NCBI RefSeq assembly: GCF_964340395.1
Contig: NC_135566.1
Span: 15,166,001 to 15,230,000, forward strand
DNA from: Glandiceps talaboti
Lineage: Eukaryota > Hemichordata > Enteropneusta > Spengelidae
Reading direction: 5' to 3'
Length of the DNA stretch: 64,000 bases
Each line of letters begins with the position of its first letter. Within the stretch, counting starts at the first letter, position 1. Positions 1 through 13,892 of this stretch are shown one piece after another. Below the pieces are notes generated by a model. The model searched no databases and was not told where the DNA came from. It worked only from the letters and a program-made list of their open reading frames with translations. The translations under genes were made by a program, and so were the position numbers.

Positions 1-44
1 AGTTTGTTGTACCTCGTAACATTCATGAAGTATGGCCAGGCTAT
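1..44 (-). CDS. SMYD4: SMYD4 exon 15, partial at window edge
   Basis: Acceptor GATTGCAG. Encodes DSLAILHECYEVQQT and stays open to position 1. An internal GTACAA could be a donor at position 14, but the frame continues plausibly, so the exon is probably cut by the window edge. Confidence 0.7.
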   Translation of the reverse strand, partial: MAWPYFMNVTRYNK

Positions 45-1427
45 CTGCAATCAAACAGATAGAAGACATTGAATTTCATATATACAGGTTCTTACTTCAG
101 TAACAATCATGCACCTATATCCCTAACATCTTTTCCACAAATCATTTGTAAAAATTTCATCCAGACATTATAATATTGTCAAATCAGTGAAATAGGTGGA
201 TTTCATATCAGTCCATCTACTGACATTCAGTGAGGTCAGAGGTCAGAGGTCAGAGGTCAGAAGTCTGAGTATGTGCAGCAATGACTCATGTTGTTACCTA
301 TCTTTATCAGTAGCGGTATGACATTCATTGAGGTCAGAGGTCAGAGTACTTGCAGTATCAGTCTGTCATGTTGTTATCCAGTGGGATAAGTGTTATGTCT
401 GGTATAAGGTATAACTGAACCATTGTACTATGCAATATTAACAACAGCACTTGAATCTGCACTAACTGTAACTGGGTTATTAGTTTCTGAATCAGACAAC
501 CAAAAATATATTCAATGAAAATTGTTCAAATACCAATAATGAGACATTGTATATGTCAATTAGAGGTCTATTTTATCTATAAGTAGTATTACCTCGGTAG
601 TAATAAGTTAAAAATGTGATTCATTGGGCTGCTGATTTTTGGTGCGGACCCGAAAATCAGTTTGATTGGATATGTAGTAGCATATTATGTGTACAGCTAC
701 ACAAATGTTTACTCACAGATGATTCAATATTGTTCATGGTGTACGATATGTACAAGTTAATCACTGTATCTAACAAAACAGTTTTAAAAACATTTCACTG
801 AGTTGCAGCTAGTGCAGCTTTAACAGTGTTATGCTAATGTCTGACTACCCAAGTACTACAGAGTGGGGGATATATGGTAGGATATACACTGTTCCACTAC
901 ACAACACATACAGTGTTGTCAATAAGTTTCTGATTCTGAGTTAGAAACATTGATACAATATAGAAGAATTCAGGCACATTTTACCTCTGTACAACCCACG
1001 CTCTCAGTTAAAAAATGTGGACTTTTAATCACAGAAATCCTGTCAATATTTTGTTTTAATGTGTTGCATAAACTTTTCTAATAAGGAAAAACAAGTGGCA
1101 TATAAGTTCAAGTAAGCCAGTCAAATTGGTGACCACCTTAGTTCCTGAGGCGCAGTGTGCCAAGATACATTTTACAGAACAGTGCCCTCTATAGTCCAAT
1201 TTGTGTACATGTTCCAATCATATTCAGGATATTTGATATGAATGTTTTATTCACTCAAATGTAAATTCATAATGTAACTCGTCTGAATCAGGAAACTGAT
1301 GTAATTTAACACTTCAATGAAGCTATAAAGGTGTATACTTGTTGGGATTGTTATTGTTGGTACTCCGATGTTGCTGGGCAGGTTTTTATCAATTTTTATG
1401 GTATTAATGTTTGGTTCTTTGTGAAAG

Positions 1428-1475
<48 letters not shown>

Positions 1476-4400
1476 CAGAATTCTCAGTACCTGCAATAGT
1501 ATTTTACCTCATGCTAGAGGGTCAAAATAGAACAAGAAGGTTGACTTATTCTCACATGCTCCTATAAGTAATGCATGCAAATTAGTGCAGAGAGTGGAAG
1601 TTATGGTGTTGACCAGGAAATTGAATGTTCATTCTTTTTTTTAATGATGCACCTAGGCAGTAATATTCTATTTCAGGTACCAAGAATAGAGGATTCACCT
1701 TGAACTTGATCCAGTTCCAATAATTCGACGGCCTGAAGGAACAGTTTCCTGGATTGGTCTGCCAGCTGTGAAGTTTAGGGAAGGAAGCTATTATTTTACT
1801 ATACTTCTCCACATTAGAAACTAAAAGTTATAAATTCATGTAATTTTCTAACACCATTAAATCTTACTGTTGGTATGATACATATGATAACTCTCAATTT
1901 GACAAAATATAGTTTTCATGGCATTGTTGAAGGTTAAGGTCAACTCATGGGGATAAATATGATAATATAGGTATAGACCACTGGCATAGACCTTGTACTT
2001 TGGATGCCTATGTGGACTCTATACCAGGTGGAGGTGTAAATCATAACGATACCGTATAGGTACTAGACTGTAGACACTGAGTCTCCAGGTATCATAAATA
2101 GTGCCTGAGTTATTGTGCAAATAATATATTCCAATGACAAATATGGTCATATTTGAGAAATGAACTGATTAGCATATCATTATGGCTATATAGTTTATCA
2201 CCTTTGTGCAGGGTTTGAATGAAAATGTCATGGGCATGTAAGAGACACTGTGGTAATGTACTGATAAAAAGAAAATTGAAAATGAATGGATGGACTAATG
2301 GGAACAATTGCCCAGTTTCCTCCCATAGTGCTAAGAGGCTCAATAAACAAATGGAGAAATTTACCTTGTAAGCTTGTACAAGATTTTTTTGACGCTTACA
2401 ATTAGGATTAACACAGTGTCCATGTGTTTCTGCAGACCTGTCTGGAACTACAGCACTGCCACACTTGTTACACATGAAAGCATCTCTCTTGTTACCATAG
2501 TGATTTCCTAGTTCTGAATCAATCTCACATGCAGTGCAATGACAATCAAAGAAGTACTGCTCTCGTAGACTTCTCTGTCGTTCATCTTTAGACATATGTT
2601 TGACATGTGGACCTGAAAATACAAGTCATAGAGAGGTTAAAGGTCAGAAGTCATCATTCTGAGAATCAGGATAAGATATAGTTGTACACCTCTTAGAATG
2701 TATTTGAGGATAGTGTATGACCACAGTAAAAGTACCTCCTATCAGAGTTCATTTGATGTGTATTCTCTAAGAAAATTCTTTGATAGTATTGCATGTAAAC
2801 AATAGAACACATCACCAATTAGAGCAGAGATGTTGGAGAGAGAATTCTCCAAAATGTCTATGATTAGAGAGATAGTAATGTACAGGGGTACTCCAACAGG
2901 ATTATGGGAGAATTCTCTGTGTCTATCTCAAAAGGTAAGTTACCACCACTGGTACTCCCACAGGATTATAAGAGAATTCTCTGTGTCTATGTCAAAAGGT
3001 AAGTTACCACCACTGGTACTCCCACAGGATTATGGGAGAATTCTCTGTGTCTATCTCAAAAGGTAAGTTACCACCACTGGTACTCCCACAGGATTATAAG
3101 AGAATTCTCTGTGTCTATGTCAAAAGGTAAGTTACCACCACTGGTACTCCCACAGGATTATGGGAAATTCTCTGTGTCTAAGTTAAAAGGTATGACACCA
3201 CCTATCAGATATGGTAAATTCCCCCAAAGGCCTATGGGAGAACTCTCCGTGTCTTCTGTGTCTAATTCTCTGTGTCTATGTCAAAAGGTATAACACCACC
3301 AATCAGATATGGTAAATTCTCCCAAAGGCCTATGGGAGAATAATCTGAATCCTTCTTCAGTAAATGTTCTTTCATTTCAATGATTTAAACAAATGCTAGT
3401 AAAATAAATTCCACTTTAGAATCATTTTCCATACAACTATAGCTATACTGAATGCTTACCATAACAATGTAGTATTTCTTGGCCTTTGTTTATCTTTCGT
3501 GTTGCTCTGATGGTCAGTTGGTTACCACGGTAGCTGTTGGCGACAAGTCAAATACATGTATTAGAAAGATGACAGTGTTCATTCTACGTCTTCCAACATT
3601 CTTTCCTCCTAAGTCATTGATACCAACACTTACTATATCGTACCATGTTAATCTGCTGTAATCAAATTAGGCACCATCAACTAAATTCTTTGTTTGCCAC
3701 CCGCATGCAGGTAGGTTTGTCAGTAGATTTACAAAAAACAAACACATTTCGTTTTGCTCACAATTTCCACACAAGGCTGTATTTTATACTATTGTAAATG
3801 GAAAGACCATTCAAATATCTTCAGAATATCTACACATATTTCTAAATAGTTATTTAAGACAATCAAACTTTGGACTTATATATTTACATTTCACCAGTCT
3901 AGTAGATTTAGGTCCAAACAAAAAATTAATCAACAGAAAATTTACATAACATGCTATCAGTGTGTTTTTTTCAGTGTTTTTTTCTCGGTCTGCCTGGTAG
4001 GTTTTGGGGAAATTCAAGGACAGCAAACAAAGTATTTAACTGATGGAGCCTTATAATGAATTATCAAAGTTTTTGTATCGTTTCAAACTTCACTTCAGTC
4101 CTTGGAAATTCTGAGGTGAATTTCCATGTATGATAAGCATCCCAAGAAACTTTAGAACGTTGTAAGCCTGGACATGCAATCAACCCTGAAAACATCAAAG
4201 TTATGTTATGTGAGGACCATGGAGTAACAGGAACCATCAAGACCAAACAGCAACACCTGTCCCTAAAAAAGGACATGATTATGGAAATGTGGGTAGAGTA
4301 CAGCGCCCTCATTGTTCACTAGACAACTTTACATACACGTATTAGATCATAGACAGTGCTATATTAGACTGTGTTCATTAACTACAGATGATGAAGGCCA

Positions 4401-7400
4401 AGTGACTTTGCCAAAACATACAAAGATAAAGATTTCACATCCCAACTTTGGAACTACTACAGAATAGTATATGTATATTGTATTCAACCAAATAATTAAA
4501 TAAATATTAAACAGTCGGTTCTGTAATCTGCATGATACACTGTTGTACACTGTGACATGCCTCTAATCACGAGTTAACCACAGGGGACAGGAGGGATTAA
4601 AACAGGTTATTTATTATTTCCTGGATTTCTAACATAATTTCCATTAGTCTCACCAGTAGTTATTTTTTTTAAAACTGGGAGGGAAATGTGTTAATTGTTC
4701 AAATAGCCTGTAAGTTTGTTCTAGGAAAAGTTGTGAACTAATTAATGTAAAGTTGATAAGCGCTGATAAGGCAATGACAACAGTGGCTAGGAAATCAGAG
4801 GAAATGATAGTTATGATGGTGATATTTTTAAAAATCTATTTGAAATGTAGAGAAAAAACAAGAAAATACTATTAGAAATTTGGGAAATATCATGCAAAAA
4901 AAATTGTTTATCCTGTCTGACCCCTGTGGTTAAAGGGGACCACCACTCCAGCAAATAGAGACATTTTCATAAACTATGGGTTTCAGAGAGTCATTTCATG
5001 ATTTTATATCACCTACAATTACTTGTGATTTCAGAGAAACATCAAGTTGATCTTATGCCTTTATAGAACCCATAGTTTCTGAAAATGTCTCTATTTCCTT
5101 GAGTGGTATATCCTTGACTCGTTAATAGTCTGTGATCTTCCTGAGTTAACGTGTTAGCTAAAACTGATTGCAATCAACCACACTCAAATATGTGATTATT
5201 TGATGTGTTTGCATTCCTGGTTATGATTAATTAGATTGTAGTCATAAAGCCAAAATCAAACTGATATGTGGAACGGCAAGTTACAGAGATTACTAGAGTC
5301 AAGCATAGACAGTGGACCCCTCCACTGTCCATGAGTCAAACAAGTGCATGATTTGCTTGTTATAACATGAATCAGGTAGAGAAACGGACATACACCAACA
5401 TAGAGCCGAGCTAAAACAATAAATAAATGATCACTGACAGCTAGGCAGAAAAAATTTGATTTTATTCACCTTCCAAACTGTGTGCCATTGCCACACATCA
5501 CTACAACACGTATATGTACATAAAAAACACCAACTTAGGGTGTACTCAGAATGCATTGGATTTCCCACCCATGTGGGTAAGCGCCCTCAACATAAAGAAC
5601 CACATAACTTTTGTTTACTACATTTGCAAATATATCACCGAGACATCTCGACCCAGATCATATTTGATGACAATTTACAATTTAACTGAGGAGTGTACGG
5701 TTAATGAACTCTTTTACCTGCATGTTATCAACTTTCATGTTAATTTGAAATAACAGAGATGTATCTTAATAGCATAAGTTTAGAACGTTAATGATAAGAT
5801 GTTCATTCTTGAAATCGCATGATGCAGGGTTGTTGAAAATAACTTTTTTTGGTCCCCTACGCATAGAGCAATGCAGATAGGCTACAATCAGCCTCACCTG
5901 TGTGTTCCCCTTTAATCGATTTTATAGAGCTGATTTGAAATTTGATTAATCTATCAATGTACCATACACAACAATCTTCAAATCACGGTTATATCTAGCC
6001 AGCCTAATTATGGTAATTGCTTGGATTTGTTCTGTTTTTACTGGGATGTAAATATCATATTCTTATTTCTGTGTAGATGATTCCAAGCCTAGAGAAGAGG
6101 CCATTTAAGACTGCAAACAGGAAATTGAGAATACAGTGCCCTCGCTCAAATTGGGGGTATCATCACTGCATAGTACCGTTTCTTAAGGGCTTTGTCTCTT
6201 GGTATTCTGTAGCAAGTGTAAATCAGGGATGTTTTTTATATTGTTCAGACATCGAGGAAAGCAGCAGTGCTCTATGATTAACTGAGTAACCTATACCATG
6301 TATACCCCATAGTACACACAGACAGGAAGCAGAGTGCCACCATGACAAATCTTGGAAAGGCCTATTGTCATTACCACATTGTAACTACCAGTATCCGACC
6401 ATTAAAGGTCTACTTTTCAATCCTGGGTTAATGTCTCACCATTTCAAATGTGTATCAAGCCAACATTTTCACAAATACAGTCCCCAAAATGCAACCAATT
6501 TCAAAAGTACAGTGTCGGATTCTTTCCTGTATATTTATTATACCATTGGCCAACATCAAGAGATCAAAATCTGTAAAACTCTCTAAAAATGATAGTTTCA
6601 TTGGTGCATGTTTAGATCTTGTTCTTCCAGTAGATTGTTTCTATTTGCTCAACAGAGGGCGCCCTACACTTACCTTGCAATGACATTAGGATCACAGGAA
6701 TGGTTCATCAAACTGGCAGTAGGATACACAGCACTGGCCACCCTAACTTGGTTAGTAGTCTCAACATGTACTTCATGAAGCTCACTAAGTCTCTCTGGAT
6801 TCTTCTCCTGTACAGTTTGCATTGCAGTGATAGCATGAACATTGCAGCGAAGTTGCAGCATATGATGCAGCAGTAAATCACCAACCTGCATCTCTTCAGC
6901 AGTCAATGGTTTATCAAAAAAATCACTTTCTTCAAGTAATTTCAAAGTCTCTAGGTTTGACAACCTGTCATCTGTTTTCTTTATATTTTCAGATCCTGCG
7001 TATGCTTTTTCATTTAACGCATTATGTTGGCCGTCACCCTCAGTTTTACATTGTTGATTTATGTCATCATCTGCTTCTGCACTCACATTGTGGTTATGCT
7101 GGAGATATTTTGTGACAAGCTTTGAGAGTAATATCGCAGTCTGAAAATAAAACACAAAATCTGAAATCAAGTTTGTGTAAGTTATAAACAGAACAAAGCC
7201 TGATCCTCCAAGTATGGAGCTGACATACTTCAAACTTCATGGATGTCTCAGTAATGGAATTTCTATACTCACAGAGTCAAAATAAAAAATTCTTGGAAGC
7301 AAATCCCAAATTTTTGCCAACGTTTCATCAGCACCATCAGAGGTGTACCACAATGGGTTATTGTCACATGTCTCTTCCAAGACATGTGACAATAGCCCAT

Positions 7401-10400
7401 TGTAGTACATCCTTTGACAATGTGATGCTGATGAGACGTCAGTGAAAATTTACGATTTGCTTCCATGCATTATTTTGACTCTGTGAGTACAAATTCCATT
7501 ACCAAGTATGAACCTAGTCTCTACGAATATTCATTCTCACTTCATGCATGTCGCTGTGGTAACCTGGTATGCATAATGTCTCTGTATGTAAAAATATGTA
7601 CTGTACTTATTCATGGAGGGGCTATATATGAAGACAGAACCTTTAGTCATATATGTATGTAGTGTATGTTTCGAACAGCTACTATCTTTATTCATACTAC
7701 CAATATGTCTCTAGAGGGCGTGCTACAGAATCAATGTATATGTATATCAAGATCATGACAGCTGGTTCATTGCAATTTTATGGGCAGAATTCAAGACTTT
7801 CTATGTTTCGGAGTTACAAGACTTCATTATGATACTGTTACAAACACAGCATATACTCTTTTCATTATTATAAAATATCTTTATTCGGGGTAAAACTGAA
7901 TAAGCATTACAAACCACGCAAAGTGTTAAAGGGTCGGCTTTTATCCAGACAATGAAGGAGGATGTCGTTATCAATTGTATCGAATGCTGCTGATAAGTCT
8001 AAGATAGTGAGAATGGTAATTTTGCCAGAGTCCAAGGAAGTCAGAATGTCATTTACTATTTTTGGGAGAGCAGTTTCAGTACTGTGGTGTGGTTTGTAAG
8101 CAAACTGAAGAGGGTTCAAGAGACTGTGTGAAGTGAGCTGATCATTTAATTGTTGTTTCAAGTACTTTCGACAGAAATGAAAGGTTAGAGACAGGACAAA
8201 AGTTTTTAAGTTGATTTGGGTCAAGTGATGTTTTTTTTCAGGAGTGGTTTAACGAGAGCAGTTTTGAAGATAAAGGGGAATGTAACAGATGAAAGGGAAT
8301 GACTGATAACTTGTAATAAACAAATCAATTTTATTGCTTACCATGGTAAAATAGAAGACATCTTCATCGGACTGTTTGTCAGAGTGTGTCATCAAATGAT
8401 AAACACTTTCATAATCTCCTTGGTATACATCAGAACTGTCACAACCCTGTATCCAAGCAGGGTTTTCATCATGCCGCAATTTTTCATAATTGCAAATGAT
8501 GTGGTGTCCAGCTTTTAGCACAATCCTAAGACTAATCAGGCCAAATGTGTCTACCTGCAAAGAAAATGACAAAAGTTTGACTGGAGATTTCATAAAATAT
8601 GTCAATTTTACACAAACACTGATGCAGTCATTTCAGCGTACGATATTTGATGGTGAGTCTCAGATCACAGACACTACACAAAAAGGACGCATCTCTGCTG
8701 GCATTTCTTTGAAGTATCATCTGCCCTTTTACACCTTGCTAGAAATTGGATTATCAAACCTGATAGATTCTGCTTATAAGGACAGACAATTTCTTACTTG
8801 TCTGTGCAATAAGTAATGTGCAAAGGTCAAATACATGATATTAACCACAGACTACAAATTTCAAACACTTTAGGATTATTTGAAGCCTTCACCTAAACTT
8901 CATTAGATTACTTGGGGTTTCATTACAGCATAGTAACAGAAATAAACTGTAAAGATTTCACGAACATGAAAATGATGATTTTTACCCTAAATATTGTGAT
9001 TTCAAGTGATTCAATTTGTTATAATTATAGAAATGATTTGTAAAAGTCAAAATAAAACTTCAAAGATAAATTTGGGCCTTGAGTATTGTAATTTCAACAC
9101 TGATAATGGGAAATTGTTATGTAAAAATCTTCCATCTTTTTTTTTCAAACAGCTGCACCTTTATTTCAGTTTTACAAAAAAAAATGAACATCGAGCAAGA
9201 ATATACTTTACATGTTTCAGTATTGACCATAGAGAGCACTCTAACCAGTGACAAGATTTCCAACTAACTTCTTGACAAGCATCACTGCAGTATCTGACAT
9301 CACAGCATTGTGGGCACCTGGAAGGTGAAAGTCAACAAAAAAAACCAATTACATTTTTTTTGTAAATGTGTTCTTGGAAATATTTATATTAAAACATTTT
9401 TTTTAGATATATCCTCATGACATACTGACTATCAGCTGTCACACATTCTCCATTCCTTACCCTGAAAACACCTTTATAGAGAGAAAACTGAATTGAACAC
9501 ATCATGAGCTGTTTGGAGTTTAATACTTACGGTATAGGAGTAAGAGTGGTAGGTTTTATACATTGATAACAATGGGAATCATAATGTGTTGGTAGTAGTA
9601 CGGCTACATATGGGTCTTCTTGTACTACAACATCACCAACCTGGAGTTCTTCACTTGTCTGAAATATCAAATATCATAATTATTATTACATAATGTACCT
9701 GAGATTACTAGCACCAGTTCATGTTCATACTAGTGGTATTTTCCCTGTAATACAATACTGAAAACATACCTGCATATCTGCATGCAAATGATATGCAAAT
9801 GAGGACACAGTGGTTCGTTCTACACAAAAGCATGTGAGATCTTGCATAGTGTCATTTTAATGGAAATCTGCCATTTCAGATAAATATATGTAATACTAAC
9901 AGAACCCCATGCCGTGTGAGTTCCAGTGTGGACACCCAGAGGTATTTGCACTTATGCTTGCAGTGTTTTCTGCTGCACTTTCACTCGCTATGCTTGTGAA
10001 AGTACTGCCTCAGAGAACACTAAAAGCATTCATGCAAAAATCATTTCAGTTGCAGTTAGAGCAGTAAACCTGAAACAAATCATACTAAGTACTTACAAAT
10101 AGATGTCTACCATATTCCTCATTGTAACTCAACACCACACAGTCAATAGCATTAGCTACAATTGTTGATGATTCAAATTTGTCTGTTGTCTCTGTACCTC
10201 CTTTCTTAGGTTTTTCAGCACCTTGAACTTGCTTCCTGTAAAGTACAGCATTCACTGTTATATTCCTGATTACAACCAATGCTTTCTATCCATACCACTA
10301 AGAATTCTAAATGTGAATTTATTAGATAGAACAGTGAGCAAAGTCCAAACGTACTTGGTAGTTCTCAAAGTGGTCATATGGATGAGGATTGGGTATTTAT

Positions 10401-11511
10401 TTTGAACTTCAAAGTCATAAAACAATTTTATCATGGTTTCCTACTTGAAAAATCGATGTGAAACAACATAGACCAAGTCTGTGTTTGTAACTCAAAACTG
10501 TGCAAAAAGCAAAAAAAATGTGTGAAAACCTTTTTCAATAATGTAGATATCTCATTCTCAGACACAGGCAATACATGCAAGGGATTTTTCAAAATATGAT
10601 AAGGATGAATTTGCTAGGGAAATTGAGAGAGAATCCTGGGATGGTGTCTTGAATTGCCAGGATGTTAATGACTGACGTATAACTATTTCTGTACACGGTT
10701 TCTCTAAGTTGCTTCAAAGTATGCCCCACTGAAATCCATGCAACATTTCTCAACAACACAGCCTACAAATTAGCGATGTTTGTCCATGACATTTTGTTCT
10801 GTTCTGTAATCAAATTTTTTGTACATGGAATAAATCATTATTATTATTATTATTGTATGTACCATAACAAATATTTTACATATTTATTAATCTTTTGCAA
10901 TGTATTGAGTTACAAACGCACACTTGGTCTAGGTTTTGTTTCATGTTTATTTTTTCAAGTAGGAAACCATGATAAAATTGTTTTATAAATTAAAAACTTT
11001 ATTATTGTTTTAATAAAAGCAATGCAATGAAATAAAATACTGCAGGTGTCTTTGTTCAGAATTATTATTGTTTATACTTTGATAAGTTATCGATACTTAG
11101 AACATTGTATGTCTTTGCATGAAACTCATCTCATTCCTGTTTACCATGAGCAAGCAAACACATCAGTGTTTTTTTGTGGGTTGTACTCTCTCTACATTTG
11201 GGATTCATCCAGGCTTTTTTAGATTCATCATATAAATATTCAAATACAAGCAGAGATTACTTTTTATACAAAGGATTTGTTTGGTGCTTTGCTTGGTACT
11301 CCTGTTTGTATAACTACACAAACTGACTGTAAAAACAGACTAAGTATACAAAAGACACCACAGTACCTTGTATTCTGACATCTTGACATAAGTTTATCAA
11401 GTTCCTTTGTACTTGATGATGCTGTGAGGAAGAAAATAAAGATTATCTCTGTATGAGTACTTGGTTTCTAGAAAGTCTGTATAGTAAATTATACCCTAAA
11501 TATAGACTACG

Positions 11512-11566
<55 letters not shown>

Positions 11567-13860
11567 CATACATACATGCATACATACATACATACATACA
11601 TACATACATACATACATACATACATACATACATACATACATACATACGTACGTATGTACGTACATACATACATACATACATACATACATACATACATACA
11701 ATGGTTAGGGCAATGTTTACTTAATATTAATTCTTAAAAAATGAGACAAAAGATGCACAATTCTTACCTTTGGTTGGTTCTTCAGAGTCGGATAACTTAC
11801 ATAATTCCAAAGCTTTCTGAAAAGCTGATCACAAACAACATTGTCAATACACATGTACCACTACAACAAATTTTTCAAGAACTTTTCAGGACTTTCCAGA
11901 GACAGGTTGACACTATAGAACATTTCAAGACTTTTGGAGAGTGTATAAACCTTGCATTGTTCTCCAAAGTATAGCAAATCTAGACCTTGAACTCATGAAC
12001 TAAATACAAGAGTATCTTTCAAATTGCTTATAATCCGCCGTGTGATACTTTTCTCTTCTTCATTTTTCATGTCTTTTATTCCTTTTCTAAGTATCAAACT
12101 CCCCCAGGCAGTTTGAGTAAGGTTAAGGGCTGTTTCACCCCTACTAATCCATGCCAGGGATTATAATTGTGAGTGCCTGGAGCTCTCAGAAAAGCAGGTG
12201 CATTATAAATACACATTAATATGATTATCTGGTCAAACTAAAGCTGGATATTTAGATCTTTGATAGCAATCCTAAACTCCAAGTGAAGTGCCTGTGAGCA
12301 TCTTGAGAGGATGATAAAGATGACGTCTATCTTCTTTTCATTCTTATCCAATCCTCAAAATAACCACATACACAACATCATGTCACACCCCACACCTTGA
12401 AACCGGAAAACCAACTATACCATTAGTATAACCCCTTCCACCCCCACCCCTCTCACCCCATCCCCTCACCTTCATGTCTAGAAACAAAGTGTGTAGTGGT
12501 TGATTCAGATTTATATTTGGTACGTCCAATCAAAATTTGATAAGCTTATAAGAGAAATATTGACATTGTATGCTCAGGCATTTGTGTTTTAAATTGAAAC
12601 ATTTCTAGTTTAATCAAAATGGCTCATAGTTCACACTGGCAGAAAACAGTTCATGCATACCATTACACTAATTTGTGTCAGTGGCACATCAAATACACTT
12701 ACACTTACAGTGCACACTGGTAGAAAACAGTTCATGCATACCATTATACTAATTTTATAAGCAAGAAAGTGAATAGAAAGTCGAATGGCCCGGGGATTTT
12801 GAATTTTGATTTACCCCATCTGTATCATTTGGGGGGGGGGGGGGGGGGGGGACCAAATTCAAAACCTCCATTTGCATGGATTTTATGCTAGAAAGTGAAT
12901 AATAATTCATTCTGACCTTCCAGTGCACACTGAATTTCTTCTTCTTGAAGATAACACTGTCCTTTCCTTTGATATAGTTTAGATTGAAGTCTTTCTGGAT
13001 ACCCACAGTTCAAAGCTCTTTCAATATCCGCTCTACAAGACTTTGGGGTGTATAGAAAAAAAATTAACTAGACAAACTCACAAGGGAAAGAGCCTATGTG
13101 TTTTTGTAGGTAGGTCAGGATTTTATTTATTTATTTTTTTATTTTTTTTATTTTTGAAAAATATTGGTTTGACCGAAAACCAAACAAAATGTCAGAATAC
13201 CCCTTCTGTGATAGTTTGTACAGGCAGCACTGGGGAAAGAAAACAGACAATAAAAGATAGACGATTTCCTTGAAAACAAGATGATGAACCCAAAATTTCT
13301 TGTATTATTTTAAAAGAACCTGGAATAAACTTTCATATGACAAAGTTTGAAGAGACTTGAAGAACTTTAATTTTCAGGGAAATTTGTCCCTGAGGTGCAT
13401 ATTCTACTTTAACGGAGCACTGGTTCAGGAGTACATGTCATAGGCTATTTCACAAACCTTATACTGTGCTAGGTGGTACAATACTGCTGATCTATTTGCA
13501 TATGCAAATGATAGTTGTGATTCTGCTTTTTCATCTTTGACCTCTGACCTCAATGATGACTGTGAGTCTTCTTTTTCACTTTTGACCCCTGACCCCGACT
13601 TTGCTGTCATTATGCTCTGTTCATAAAACAAATGTATAATCATACTGTGCATACAATTTTCTCAAACAAAATTAGTAATAACACAAAAAAGGAATGAATA
13701 TTGGCGACACAATACATTTGATTATGTGATGGGAAATATCATTGTTAAAGCATACACACATGCATACATACATACATACATACATACATACATACATACA
13801 TACATACGCACGCACACACGCACGCACGCACGCACACACACACACACACACATACATACA

Positions 13861-13892
<32 letters not shown>

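Noticed and set aside
11443-11737. Long ORFs on both strands rich in YVCM or THTH/TYIH
   Set aside because: Translations of CA and TACA microsatellites; open in all frames because the unit lacks stops. The same applies at 13672-14046, 19369-19914, 17349-17819, 33512-33898 and 39508-39807.
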